A stretch of 64,000 nt of DNA from an uncultured Hungatella sp. (GCA_949879795.1 CATLBR010000018.1:1-64000), one strand, 5' to 3'. Positions 1 through 11,946 are shown, counted from the first letter of the stretch. The notes: a model not told the origin generated them from the letters alone. Program-made: numbers and translations.

Positions 1-61
1 TTTAGGACTAAGTAGGAAAATGATGTTGCGATTGGCGAACTACTCGGTGGGTCTTTAGACC

Positions 62-131
62 CCAGAGCCGGTAAAGAACCCTTATAGGGTTCCGTCAAGC
101 CACCGGCTAAGCCGGTGGTCTTGACTGGACA
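62..131. repeat. Tandem strong hairpins, possible right end / omega-RNA-like end of an IS200/IS605-type element truncated by the window edge
   Basis: GAACCC-TTATA-GGGTTC hairpin followed by GTCAAG-CCACCGGC-TAA-GCCGGTGG-TCTTGAC hairpin; no transposase is visible in the window. Confidence 0.35.
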
Positions 132-293
132 CGTACTTGCGAAATGAAATAATTTGTAATATGATTTACACATCAGATGTTTTACGAAAAAATACATATA
201 GCGCTGGACTATGATATTAGAGATATTGTGGGGGTTATAAAAGGTGGGAATTTCCAGCGTAATTGTAAGCAGGAAGGGTGTTGACGGCAGATA

Positions 294-3200
294 ATGGAAA
301 TTTTCAATAATACCACTAAAGTAGTAAAAGATGATTTGAAAAATAAGATACACTCCGGCAGCCGTATAGCCATTGCGGCCGCCTGTTTTTCAATTTACGC
401 CTATCAGGAGTTGAAAGAACAGCTGGAATCGTGTGATGAATTCCGTTTTATATTTACATCGCCGACATTTGTGGCGGAAAAGACAGCGAAGGAACGCAGG
501 GAGTTTTACATTCCGCGTTTAAAACGTGAGAAGAGCCTTTATGGTACAGAATTTGAGGTTCGTCTGCGCAACGAGTTAAAGCAGAAAGCAGTGGCGAGGG
601 AATGTGCCGAATGGCTGGCTCGAAAAGCCCGTTTTAAGTCGAATACTACCCGTGAAGGAATGAATCATTTCCTTGTTGTCCAGGGAGAGGAAGAGTCCTA
701 TGTATACTCTCCTATGAATACATTTACGACCGTCGACCTTGGCTGTGAGCGAGGAAATAATCTGACAAATATGACAACACGCATGGAGAACCCCGCAAGC
801 ACAGAGTTTTTGCGCATGTTTGATTTTGTCTGGAAAGATGAGGATAAGCTTTCTGATGTTACGGAAGAAGTGATTGATATGATTTCCGCGGTTTATCAGG
901 AAAATTCGCCGGAACTTGTTTATTTTATGGCTCTTTATAATATTTTCAATGAGTTTTTGGAGGATATATCGGAGGATATACTGCCCAATGAGGCGACAGG
1001 ATTTAAGGACAGTATTATCTGGAATAAACTTTTTCACTTCCAGAGGGATGCTGTCATTGCGATTATTAATAAACTGGAACAGTATAATGGCTGTATACTG
1101 GCGGACAGCGTTGGTCTTGGCAAGACATTTACAGCTCTCGCTGTAATCAAATATTACGAAGGCCGTAATAAAAATGTTCTTGTTCTCTGCCCGAAAAAAC
1201 TGTCCGAAAATTGGATGACATATCGGGGAAACCTTATCAATAATCCTCTGTCAGGTGACCGCCTACGATATGATATTCTTTTTCATACAGATCTTTCAAG
1301 AGATAGAGGGAATACGATTATCGGGTTGCCCATTGACCGTATCAACTGGCAGAATTATGATCTTGTAGTAATTGATGAGAGCCACAGCTTTCGCAACGGC
1401 AGCGGTACAAACAGGAAGGATGATGAAAAAGAAAACCGATATACGAGACTTATGAATCGTGTGATAAAGCCAGGGGTGAAGACAAAGGTTTTGATGTTGT
1501 CCGCGACACCAGTGAACAATCGCTTTTATGATTTGCGCAATCAGCTGGCCCTTGCTTATGAAGGGGATCCGTCAGAATTTAATGAAAAGCTAAATATCAA
1601 ATCAGACATAGACACTGTTTTCCGTCAGGCTCAAAAGGTGTACAATGCCTGGTGTAAGCTGCCGGAGAGAGAAAGAACTACACAGACATTGCTGTCACAG
1701 TTGGATTTTGATTTCTTTGAGGTGTTGGACAGCGTGACGATCGCGCGGTCAAGACGACATATTCAGACATATTATGATGTATCGGATATCGGAACATTTC
1801 CTGAAAGAAACAAACCGATATCTCTGCGTCTGAACCTGACAAATCGTCCGAATGCTATAAACTATAGAGAAATTTTTGAACTTCTCTCAAAATTACAGCT
1901 GACCATATACACACCGACGATCTATATTCATGCCAGTAAATTGTACAAGTATTTGGATGAAAAGGAAACAGAGAATTTCAGAAGAGGGCGTGAACTGGGT
2001 ATCAAAAGACTTATGAGTATTAATCTGTTGAAGCGTATGGAAAGTTCTGTTCATTCCTTTCTTCTGACAGTGCGCCGTGTTTATAATTATCTGTATGATA
2101 CTTCACAGATTATTGAAAGTTTTATGGCAAACGGAAATGGAGATTTTGAGGAAATAAGGGATTTGTCGGCGGCTGTGGATGAGTTTGATGATGATGATCA
2201 GAATACCGATTTTTTCACCGTAGGAAAGAAAGTAAAGATTGATCTGCGAGATATGGATTATATTTCGTGGAAACGGGATATTGATGAGGATCTGGAACAT
2301 CTCAGATTGCTGATTCGGATGGTGAAGGATATTACGCCAGAGTTTGATTTTAAGTTAAATGAATTGCTTCGTGTGATTCGGGAGAAGACAGCGGTTCCAA
2401 TCAATCCAGGAAATAGAAAGATTCTCATTTTTACCGCTTTTTCTGATACAGCAGAGTATTTATATGAGAATGTAAGTAAGATGGCTCTCTCGGAGTTGGG
2501 ACTGTATACAGCGTTGATTACCGGTAACGTTGATGGAAAGACTACAATACCGAAATTCAGGGCTGATATGAATCATGTGCTTGCGTGCTTTTCACCCAGA
2601 TCGAAAGAGCGAGATGTACTGTATCCAAATGATATGACGGAGATTGATATACTGGTTGCCACAGACTGTATTTCAGAGGGACAGAACCTACAGGACTGCG
2701 ATTTTTGTGTGAATTACGATATCCACTGGAACCCGGTGCGTATTATACAGCGTTTCGGGAGAATTGATCGTATCGGCAGTAAAAACAAGGTTATTCAACT
2801 TGTAAATTTCTGGCCGGATCTGGATCTTGATGAATATATCAAACTGAAATCGAGGGTGGAAGCAAGGATGAGAATTTCTGTTATGACAGGAACGGGTGAC
2901 GATGACCTGATCAATCAGGAAGAAACAGGTGATTTGGAATATCGCAAAAATCAGTTGGAAAAATTGCGGGAAGAGGTTGTAGATCTTGAAGATATGACAA
3001 ATGGCGTGTCCATTATGGATTTAGGCTTGAATGAATTTCGCATGGATCTCCTGGCTTATATGAAAGAACATGAGAATATCGATCATACACCTTATGGAAT
3101 TCATGCCGTAGTGAAAGGAGAGAAGCCAGGAGTCATATTTGTACTGAAAAATGTAAATGAACAAATTAATATTCAGAATCAAAATAGGTTGCATCCTTTT

Positions 3201-3527
3201 TACCTGGTGTATATGGGCATGGATGGCGATGTGGTTACAACACATTTACAGCCAAAGAATACCCTTGATATCATGCGGCATTTGGCTAAAGATAAATCTG
3301 TACCTGATAAGAAATTATGCGCTGTTTTCAATAAAGCTACCAGAGACGGCAAAAATATGGAGAAGATATCACAGCTTTTGGAGAATTCTATTATGACTAT
3401 TATTGACGCAAAAGATAAGGGCGATATTGAAAGTTTCTTTTTGGGAGGCCAGACGACGTTCCTTTCAGGAGGTTTTTCAGGACTTGGTGATTTTGAACTC
3501 ATATGTTTTATGGTGGTGATTAAATGA
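294..3527 (+). CDS. SNF2/DEAD-like helicase with N-terminal PLD-like region, first gene of type III R-M-linked operon
   Basis: ILADSVGLGKTFTA (Walker A), DESHSFRN, SATPVNNR, QRFGRIDRIGS motifs; N-terminal region resembles PLD-like domains of such helicases but lacks a clear HxK motif. Confidence 0.85.
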   Translation: MEIFNNTTKVVKDDLKNKIHSGSRIAIAAACFSIYAYQELKEQLESCDEFRFIFTSPTFVAEKTAKERREFYIPRLKREKSLYGTEFEVRLRNELKQKAVARECAEWLARKARFKSNTTREGMNHFLVVQGEEESYVYSPMNTFTTVDLGCERGNNLTNMTTRMENPASTEFLRMFDFVWKDEDKLSDVTEEVIDMISAVYQENSPELVYFMALYNIFNEFLEDISEDILPNEATGFKDSIIWNKLFHFQRDAVIAIINKLEQYNGCILADSVGLGKTFTALAVIKYYEGRNKNVLVLCPKKLSENWMTYRGNLINNPLSGDRLRYDILFHTDLSRDRGNTIIGLPIDRINWQNYDLVVIDESHSFRNGSGTNRKDDEKENRYTRLMNRVIKPGVKTKVLMLSATPVNNRFYDLRNQLALAYEGDPSEFNEKLNIKSDIDTVFRQAQKVYNAWCKLPERERTTQTLLSQLDFDFFEVLDSVTIARSRRHIQTYYDVSDIGTFPERNKPISLRLNLTNRPNAINYREIFELLSKLQLTIYTPTIYIHASKLYKYLDEKETENFRRGRELGIKRLMSINLLKRMESSVHSFLLTVRRVYNYLYDTSQIIESFMANGNGDFEEIRDLSAAVDEFDDDDQNTDFFTVGKKVKIDLRDMDYISWKRDIDEDLEHLRLLIRMVKDITPEFDFKLNELLRVIREKTAVPINPGNRKILIFTAFSDTAEYLYENVSKMALSELGLYTALITGNVDGKTTIPKFRADMNHVLACFSPRSKERDVLYPNDMTEIDILVATDCISEGQNLQDCDFCVNYDIHWNPVRIIQRFGRIDRIGSKNKVIQLVNFWPDLDLDEYIKLKSRVEARMRISVMTGTGDDDLINQEETGDLEYRKNQLEKLREEVVDLEDMTNGVSIMDLGLNEFRMDLLAYMKEHENIDHTPYGIHAVVKGEKPGVIFVLKNVNEQINIQNQNRLHPFYLVYMGMDGDVVTTHLQPKNTLDIMRHLAKDKSVPDKKLCAVFNKATRDGKNMEKISQLLENSIMTIIDAKDKGDIESFFLGGQTTFLSGGFSGLGDFELICFMVVIK

Positions 3528-4150
3528 TCGACTTTCCAGCTGTGACTGTGGTACATAAGCGAATGCCGAAAGAGGCCTTTTATAGGCATTTATCGCTGTC
3601 AAAGGATCTTAAGGAGAGATTTGTATCTGATGTGGATAAGATATTTGTGGAGAACAGTCTTACAAAGGATAATCTGAATCTTACAGAAGAGTCGGAGATA
3701 AAGGAAATCCTTTTGCTGTCTTTGTTCTTAAAGAAGAAGGAGTTTGACACAAAAATTATAGAAGCGATTGGAAAACAGAATCTACATAAGTTAATCTTTC
3801 TGCTTATCTATGAAGATAGCAGACAATTGGCCATATGGCATCGCAAGTTGTATCGCGCGGAGTGGATGCCATCAGCTGATATAGAATTGAAGGCACAAGG
3901 GTTTTCTCTTGATGAGATATGGGATTCATTTATAGAACAGATTGCGATTCGCGAGGAACACTCAAGGACAGCAAATAAATTGACAATTGATGAGCGCCTT
4001 GTTATGCAGGAGCGGATCATCAAGCTGGAAAAACAGATACAAAAAACAGAGGTAGCCGCATGGAAAGAACAGCAGCCGAAAAAGAGGTTTGAATTGTATC
4101 GGCGGATGCGGGCTTACAAAAGTAAATTGGAGGAACTTACAAGTGGATAA
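3524..4150 (+). CDS. DUF4391-like protein
   Basis: ATGA overlap with the upstream helicase; sequence style and operon position match DUF4391 proteins of type III R-M loci. Confidence 0.7.
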   Translation: MIDFPAVTVVHKRMPKEAFYRHLSLSKDLKERFVSDVDKIFVENSLTKDNLNLTEESEIKEILLLSLFLKKKEFDTKIIEAIGKQNLHKLIFLLIYEDSRQLAIWHRKLYRAEWMPSADIELKAQGFSLDEIWDSFIEQIAIREEHSRTANKLTIDERLVMQERIIKLEKQIQKTEVAAWKEQQPKKRFELYRRMRAYKSKLEELTSG

Positions 4151-6086
4151 GCTAAAAATGCGCACCCCAAATCTGGCAGATGAGAATTTTAAAAAGCTGG
4201 CCGAACTGTTTCCCAACGCAGTGACAGAAACAATCACGGGCTATAAAGAGGATGGCAAACCGATTATAGAACGTGCCATTGATGCTGATGTTCTTAGACA
4301 GGAGATTTCCGCTCAGGTTGTGGAGGGAGCGCAAGAGCGATACCAGTTTACATGGCCAGATAAGAAAAAATCAGTAGTCCTCGCGAACGCTCCGATTGCG
4401 AAAACACTTCGTCTTGACAGAGAGAAGTCTGTTGGGCGTGACGGCACAAAGGGCAATATTGACACAGAGAATATCTACATTGAGGGTGATAACCTTGATG
4501 TGTTGAAACTTTTGCAGGAGACTTATCTTGGAAAGGTGAAAATGATATATATAGATCCGCCTTATAATACAGGAAATGATTTTATTTATGAGGACGATTT
4601 CACACAGGAAATAGGGGAGTATCTGGATAACAGTGGTCAATTTGATGATGAGGGCAATCGACTTGTAAAAAACCTTGATACCAATGGACGTTTTCATACA
4701 GACTGGTTAAATATGATTTATCCAAGACTAAAAATTTCCAAAGATTTATTAAGTGATGATGGAATTATTTTTATTTCGATTGATGATAGCGAAGTTAAGA
4801 ATCTCAAAAACATATGTGACGAAATATATTCATCCACAAATTTTGTAGGACAACTTATTTGGCAAAATAAAAAGGGAGGAGGAAATGATTCTCTCCATAT
4901 AGCTATTGAACATGAATACATTCTTGTCTATGCAAAAAACAAATTGTTGCTTGAGGACTTTTATGAGACTTATTCAGAGGCCTATATAAAAAGATACAAT
5001 GAAGAAGATGATATAGGAAAATATTTTTGGGACACATTTAGACGAAAAGCAGGGAAACAATATTACCCAATTGTGTGTCCAGACGGAACGGTTTTACAAT
5101 ATGATAATGACGGTAATGCCATTAGTTGGCTTAGATCGAAAGCCCGATTCGATATAGATATGAAAAACGGTGAAATTAGAATAGTAAAAATCAAGGATAA
5201 TTGGTCGGTTCAATTTAAGCAACGAATGCCGAAAGGGAAAACACCAAGAAGTATTTTTACTACAGAAACTGTTTTAAATGCGTATGGAACAACAAGTACA
5301 GGTGCTAATGATGTGTATGGTTATTTTAAAAAGGACGTTTTTTCAAATCCAAAACCAGTTGAGTTGATACAGTTTATTCTTGGATTTGGCGCTAGTGAAA
5401 ATGGTATTGTGTTAGATTTTTTTAGTGGTTCAGCAACTACAGCAGAGTCAGTTTTCCGAGCGAATTGTCAGGGAAAAAATAATAGATTTATTTTGGTACA
5501 GATTCAAGAAAATATAGATAAAATGTTGCGAAGTTCATCGAATAATGCAAAGAGGGTTGCGGAAAACGCAATTCAAATTTTAGATGAGATTAGTAAACCT
5601 CACGTTATTACTGAGTTAGCGGAGGAACGTATCCGTCGCGCCGGCAAGAAAATAAAAGAGGAAACAGGAGCGGACATTGACTATGGTTTTCGGGTATTTC
5701 ATGTAGACAGCAGCAATATGAAAGATGTCTATTATAAACCAGCTGATTATAATCAAGAGCAGATGTCAATGTATGCTGATAATATTAAGCCGGACAGAAC
5801 TCCGGAAGATCTGCTGTTCCAGGTAATGCTTGACCTTGGCGTACTGCTTTCAAGCAAAATTGATGAAGAAGAAATTGCGGGGAAAAAAGTGTTTTCTGTA
5901 GAAAATGGCTATCTCATCGCCTGCTTTGACAATGATATAACAGAAAAAACGGTTATGGAGATTGCGAAAAGGCATCCATTCTATGCCATATTCCGTGACA
6001 GTGGTCTTGCCAGCGATAGTGTCGCAGTGAACTTTGAGCAGATTTTTGAGACTTATAGCCCCAAGACGAAGAGGAAAGTGCTGTAA
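4143..6086 (+). CDS. mod: Type III restriction-modification Mod subunit (N6-adenine DNA methyltransferase)
   Basis: DPPYNTGNDFIYEDDF (motif IV) before DFFSGSATTAESVF (motif I), beta-class order; likely GTG start at 4143 (VDKLKMRTPNLADENF) overlapping the upstream stop. Confidence 0.93.
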   Translation: MDKLKMRTPNLADENFKKLAELFPNAVTETITGYKEDGKPIIERAIDADVLRQEISAQVVEGAQERYQFTWPDKKKSVVLANAPIAKTLRLDREKSVGRDGTKGNIDTENIYIEGDNLDVLKLLQETYLGKVKMIYIDPPYNTGNDFIYEDDFTQEIGEYLDNSGQFDDEGNRLVKNLDTNGRFHTDWLNMIYPRLKISKDLLSDDGIIFISIDDSEVKNLKNICDEIYSSTNFVGQLIWQNKKGGGNDSLHIAIEHEYILVYAKNKLLLEDFYETYSEAYIKRYNEEDDIGKYFWDTFRRKAGKQYYPIVCPDGTVLQYDNDGNAISWLRSKARFDIDMKNGEIRIVKIKDNWSVQFKQRMPKGKTPRSIFTTETVLNAYGTTSTGANDVYGYFKKDVFSNPKPVELIQFILGFGASENGIVLDFFSGSATTAESVFRANCQGKNNRFILVQIQENIDKMLRSSSNNAKRVAENAIQILDEISKPHVITELAEERIRRAGKKIKEETGADIDYGFRVFHVDSSNMKDVYYKPADYNQEQMSMYADNIKPDRTPEDLLFQVMLDLGVLLSSKIDEEEIAGKKVFSVENGYLIACFDNDITEKTVMEIAKRHPFYAIFRDSGLASDSVAVNFEQIFETYSPKTKRKVL

Positions 6087-6137
6087 TGAGAGAGTCTGAC
6101 AGAATGATTGCGGAGGAGGAAGGTGTCAGTGAGTGAC

Positions 6138-9100
6138 ATGAAATTCAAATTCACCATACAGCTCTATCAGACAGAAGCTGTGGAGAGCGTGACGAATGTT
6201 TTTGCGGGGCAGCCTTTTAATGACCATTTTACCTACCGCAGGGATGTTCTAGTAGAACGTGACCTTACGAACTGGATGATGACCGATGAAGAATTGTATA
6301 TGGGGTTTGGTAACGCAAGGGTACAGCTTGATTTTGGCCGGCTTCTTGAGAATATCCGGGGAATTCAGAGACGCAATAACATCAGACTTGCCAATACTAT
6401 TTCTTCAAATGGCCTTGGTGCCTGCTCTCTTGATGTGGAAATGGAGACAGGTACAGGGAAGACTTATGTTTATATCAAGACCATGTTTGAGTTGAATAAA
6501 CAGTATGGCTGGAGCAAGTTTATTGTAGTTGTTCCCAGTGTTGCCATTCGTGAGGGTGTTTACAAGAGTTTTGAGACCATGCAGGAACATTTCATGGAGT
6601 ATTATGGAAAGAAAGCTCGATTTTTTATCTATGATTCGAAAAATCTGGCTCAGATAGATAATTTTAGTCAAAGCGCTGATATTAGTGTCATGATTATCAA
6701 TATTCAGGCGTTTTACGCACGGGGAAAAGACGCGAGACGTATCCGCGCGGAGTTAGATGAGTTTGGAAGCAGAAGGCCCCTTGATGTGATCAAGGCAAAT
6801 CGGCCTATCGTGATTCTGGATGAACCACAGAAGATGGGAGGTACCGCGACGCAGGAGAGCCTGAAAGAGTTTAATCCACTGTTCTGTCTGAATTATTCCG
6901 CAACCCATAAGCAGCACCATACCCTTGTCTATGTGCTGGATGCGTTGGATGCCTATAATAAGCGTTTGGTTAAGAAAATTGAGGTGAAAGGTTTTGACAT
7001 AAAGAATCTGCGTGGCACAGACAGGTATCTTTTTCTTGAGAGAATTGTTATATCTCCGAAAAAGCCTCCCATGGCCCGAATGGAATTTGAAATGGGCTAC
7101 AACAAATCCATTAACCGGGAAACACGAGTAGTGGGTGTGGATGATGATCTTTTCGCGCTTTCCCAGAATATGGAACAGTATCGGGGATTTCACATAAATG
7201 AGATTGATCCGATTCGGGGAACCGTGTCGTTTACCAACGGTGAGGTGATTCATGCAGGTGAAGTGGTTGGTGATGTTTCTGAGGCAGATTTAAGAAGGGT
7301 TCAGATCAGAGAGACAATCCGTTCCCATTTTGAAAAGGAAAAGGAACTGTTTTCATTAGGCATCAAAGTCCTTTCTCTGTTTTTCATTGATGAGGTCGCG
7401 AAATATCGTAAGTATGATGAGAACGGAGATGAGATTAATTCAGAGTATGGAACCGTTTTTGAGCAGGAATATATAGATATTCTCAATGAGTATCTTACCT
7501 TGTTTAATACACCATATGAGCAATATCTGCGAGGTATTGAAGCAAATCAGACTCATGCGGGATATTTCAGTATTGATAAAAAAGGGCGTAAGGTTGATAG
7601 TTCCACCAAGCGGGGCAGTGATGAAAGTGATGATATATCAGCCTATGATTTGATCCTCAAAGACAAAGAGAGGTTGCTGTCTCTCGATAATCCTGTCCGT
7701 TTTATCTTTTCTCACTCAGCGCTCAAAGAAGGATGGGATAACCCCAATGTTTTTCAAATATGTACATTAAAGCATGGAGGCAGTTCGCCAACACAGAAAC
7801 GGCAGGAGGTCGGAAGAGGGTTAAGACTTTGCGTAAATCAGCAGGGTGATCGTATGGATGCGGATACTCTTGGAGATCAGGTTCAGCAGATTAATCAGCT
7901 TACGGTTATCGCGTCGGATGGGTATAAGGATTTTGTTTCTGATTTGCAGCAAAACATTCGAGATGACTTGTATGAGCGTCCTACAAAGGCTACAGCTGAA
8001 TATTTTATCGGAAAAATGTTTACAATCAATGGAAATGAGATGACCATTTCTGATAAACAGGGCAGGGATATTTATCGCTATCTTGTGAGGAATGATTATA
8101 TTGATGACGACGATCATGTGACAGATAGGTATCATGCTGACCTGGCAAACGGAACACTTGCGGAACTGCCGGAAAGTTGTAAGGGTTTGGATCAGTGGGT
8201 TCATGGGCTGATTCAAAGTATTTATGATGAACATGCGTTGGATGGCATGATCAGCAATGGGCATGAAACAAAAATTCAGGAGAATGCGCTTAATGATAAT
8301 TTCTATAAGAAAGAGTTTCAGACGTTGTGGAATTATATCAATCATAAATATACTTATACAGTAGAGTTTGACAGTGAAGAGCTGATCAGAAAAGCCATTG
8401 ATTATATAGACGATAAAATGTTTGTAGCGAAATTGCGGTATACCATGACAACCGGTGAACAGGACAGTGAATGGAGCCAGGATATCCTGAAGGATGGGAC
8501 AGGATTTGTGGCTGAGAAAAGACATACGTTTACATTGGAGCGTTCAGAGGGGAGCCTTGTAAAATATGATCTTGTGGGCAGGGTTGCCGAAGGCGCGAAA
8601 CTGACAAGAAAATCAGCGGCAAGAATCCTTGGGGGCATAAAACCATATACCTTTGCCATGTTCAAAAATAATCCAGAGGAATTTATCACAAAAGCAATTC
8701 GCCTGATCAATGAGCAAAAAGCCACCATGATTGTGGAGCAGGTTATATACAATAAAGTTGACGGCAGCTATGACACGAATATTTTTACCGCAGACAAAAA
8801 CGCGGATTTTTCGAGAGCATATCGCGCCAAGAAAAATGTGCAGGATTATGTATTAGCGGATGGATATGCCAGAGATGGCCAGAGCATTGAACGTAAGTTC
8901 GCGGAGGATATGGATCTGGCAGATGAGGTATGTGTGTACGCGAAACTGCCGAAAGGCTTTTCGATCCCTACGCCTGTGGGCAATTATTCTCCAGACTGGG
9001 CTATTGCTTTTCATAAAGGGACAGTAAAACATATTTTCTTTATAGCAGAGACAAAGGGAACGATGGAGACGTTGAATTTGAAGCCAATTGAAAAGGCGAA

Positions 9101-9206
9101 GATCGATTGCGCGAGAAAACTGTTTAAAAGGCTGTCTGGAGAAGGGGTTGTTTATGACAGTGTGGACAGCTATCAGCATTTGTTGGATGTCATAGGAAAT
9201 CTGTAA
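6138..9206 (+). CDS. res: Type III restriction enzyme Res subunit (DEAD helicase/endonuclease)
   Basis: EMETGTGKTYVY Walker A, LDEPQKMGG, KEGWDNPNVFQIC, C-terminal PDWAIAF...FFIAETKG nuclease signature; start may be 6129 (GTG) or 6138 (ATG). Confidence 0.93.
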   Translation: MKFKFTIQLYQTEAVESVTNVFAGQPFNDHFTYRRDVLVERDLTNWMMTDEELYMGFGNARVQLDFGRLLENIRGIQRRNNIRLANTISSNGLGACSLDVEMETGTGKTYVYIKTMFELNKQYGWSKFIVVVPSVAIREGVYKSFETMQEHFMEYYGKKARFFIYDSKNLAQIDNFSQSADISVMIINIQAFYARGKDARRIRAELDEFGSRRPLDVIKANRPIVILDEPQKMGGTATQESLKEFNPLFCLNYSATHKQHHTLVYVLDALDAYNKRLVKKIEVKGFDIKNLRGTDRYLFLERIVISPKKPPMARMEFEMGYNKSINRETRVVGVDDDLFALSQNMEQYRGFHINEIDPIRGTVSFTNGEVIHAGEVVGDVSEADLRRVQIRETIRSHFEKEKELFSLGIKVLSLFFIDEVAKYRKYDENGDEINSEYGTVFEQEYIDILNEYLTLFNTPYEQYLRGIEANQTHAGYFSIDKKGRKVDSSTKRGSDESDDISAYDLILKDKERLLSLDNPVRFIFSHSALKEGWDNPNVFQICTLKHGGSSPTQKRQEVGRGLRLCVNQQGDRMDADTLGDQVQQINQLTVIASDGYKDFVSDLQQNIRDDLYERPTKATAEYFIGKMFTINGNEMTISDKQGRDIYRYLVRNDYIDDDDHVTDRYHADLANGTLAELPESCKGLDQWVHGLIQSIYDEHALDGMISNGHETKIQENALNDNFYKKEFQTLWNYINHKYTYTVEFDSEELIRKAIDYIDDKMFVAKLRYTMTTGEQDSEWSQDILKDGTGFVAEKRHTFTLERSEGSLVKYDLVGRVAEGAKLTRKSAARILGGIKPYTFAMFKNNPEEFITKAIRLINEQKATMIVEQVIYNKVDGSYDTNIFTADKNADFSRAYRAKKNVQDYVLADGYARDGQSIERKFAEDMDLADEVCVYAKLPKGFSIPTPVGNYSPDWAIAFHKGTVKHIFFIAETKGTMETLNLKPIEKAKIDCARKLFKRLSGEGVVYDSVDSYQHLLDVIGNL

Positions 9207-9323
9207 GAAAATACTCTAAATCGATTATTATTTTCGCGGTACCTTGTTTTCGCAAAGCACCAGTGATATAATGTGATTGGGAGATGAGAATTTATCAGAA
9301 GAGCTATGATAATATTTAAATAA

Positions 9324-10754
<1,431 letters not shown>

Positions 10755-10800
10755 GGCAGGAGATTGGGGAAAAGTCTTCCTGTGACGGTTACTGAAAATA

Positions 10801-10842
10801 GCCGGGGCAGCTTTGAACGGTTGAGAAACCGGCTGCCCCGGC
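10801..10842 (+). terminator. Perfect 11-bp inverted repeat downstream of GH1 copy 1
   Basis: GCCGGGGCAGC...GCTGCCCCGGC; the 3' arm is partly supplied by the duplicated GH32 tail. Confidence 0.6.
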
Positions 10843-10921
10843 CTTCATTAAACTTATAAATCAATTAAATCGTATTTCACAATATCCATTCTGGCAGTCC
10901 CATTGGCCAGGAATGAGATTC
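10836..10921. repeat. 86-bp direct repeat copy 1: relic of the 3' end of a GH32 gene
   Basis: 85/86 identical to 16540..16625. Confidence 0.9.
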
Positions 10922-10925
10922 TGAA

Positions 10926-11831
10926 TTAATATCCTTTTGTACTCTTTGGACTTGTCTGGAGGTATCGGTCCTTTAAGTATTCCAGAAGCCGTTCCGCCAC
11001 AGGGGTAAATACCTGATATTTTTTCCAGATCAGATAAATTTTTGTTTCAAGCACAGGCGTCAGCGGACGAAAAACAAGTCCGCTGCCAGGGCTTGTATTG
11101 ATGAGATGCTGAAAAGTCAAAAGATATCCCAGACCTTCTTTTACAAATAAGGAGCCATTGTAGGACAGACGGAAAGACCCTTCCAGACGCAGTTCATCCA
11201 TTTGATTGCCGCTCCATCGGGAGATATCCCGGTTCCAGCCCTGCTCTGAGCAAAACAGGGGGAGTCCTGCCAGGTCTTCGGCACAGACAGCCTGTTTTTT
11301 GGCCAGGGGACAGTCTGCCGGCATGACGACACCCCAAAGGTCAGCTTCGGGAAAGACAAGGGAATGGTATTTCGCGGCATTTGGCTCTTCCGCCAGAACC
11401 GCGAAATCAATCACGCCTTTATCCAGTTTTTCCGTAACCTGTTCCGTATCGCCGCTGGTGATATGGTAGCGCATATCAGAAAATGTATTCTTAAATTGCT
11501 TGATGGCAGAGGCGAGATGCCGGATCTGGTAAGATTCCGCCAGGCCGAAGTAAACGTCTCCGCCTAAAACATCATCTAAGGTGAGAAATTCGGCGGTGAT
11601 CTTATCCGCCATTTTTACCAGATCCTCTGCCCGTTTCCGCAGCAAAATCCCTTCCTCTGTAAGCTGTACGCTAAAGCTGTGGCGCGTGAACAGTTTTTTC
11701 CCAAGTTCGTCTTCCAGGGACTTTAATTGTTTGGAGAGTGTGGGCTGGGTGACGTGAAGCAATTCTGCCGCGCGGGTCATATTTTCCTCTCTTGCCACCG
11801 CAAGGAAATATCTCATGGTTCGCAGTTCCAT
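10926..11831 (-). CDS. LysR-family transcriptional regulator (copy 1)
   Basis: MELRTMRYFLAVAREENMTRAAELLHVTQPTLSKQLKSLEDELG wHTH and LysR substrate domain. Confidence 0.95.
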   Translation of the reverse strand: MELRTMRYFLAVAREENMTRAAELLHVTQPTLSKQLKSLEDELGKKLFTRHSFSVQLTEEGILLRKRAEDLVKMADKITAEFLTLDDVLGGDVYFGLAESYQIRHLASAIKQFKNTFSDMRYHITSGDTEQVTEKLDKGVIDFAVLAEEPNAAKYHSLVFPEADLWGVVMPADCPLAKKQAVCAEDLAGLPLFCSEQGWNRDISRWSGNQMDELRLEGSFRLSYNGSLFVKEGLGYLLTFQHLINTSPGSGLVFRPLTPVLETKIYLIWKKYQVFTPVAERLLEYLKDRYLQTSPKSTKGY

Positions 11832-11946
11832 AGGGGGGGCCTCCTGTGATATTCCAAAAAATTATATCATGATATAAATTATAGCCATTAGCGAAGGAAA
11901 AATCAAGTGGTTATAATACAGACATAGCAGGAAGGGAGGCGGTCGT

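Noticed and set aside
7821-8525. 234-aa minus-strand ORF inside res
   Set aside because: Ile/Ser/His-rich antisense frame without a ribosome site or known domain.
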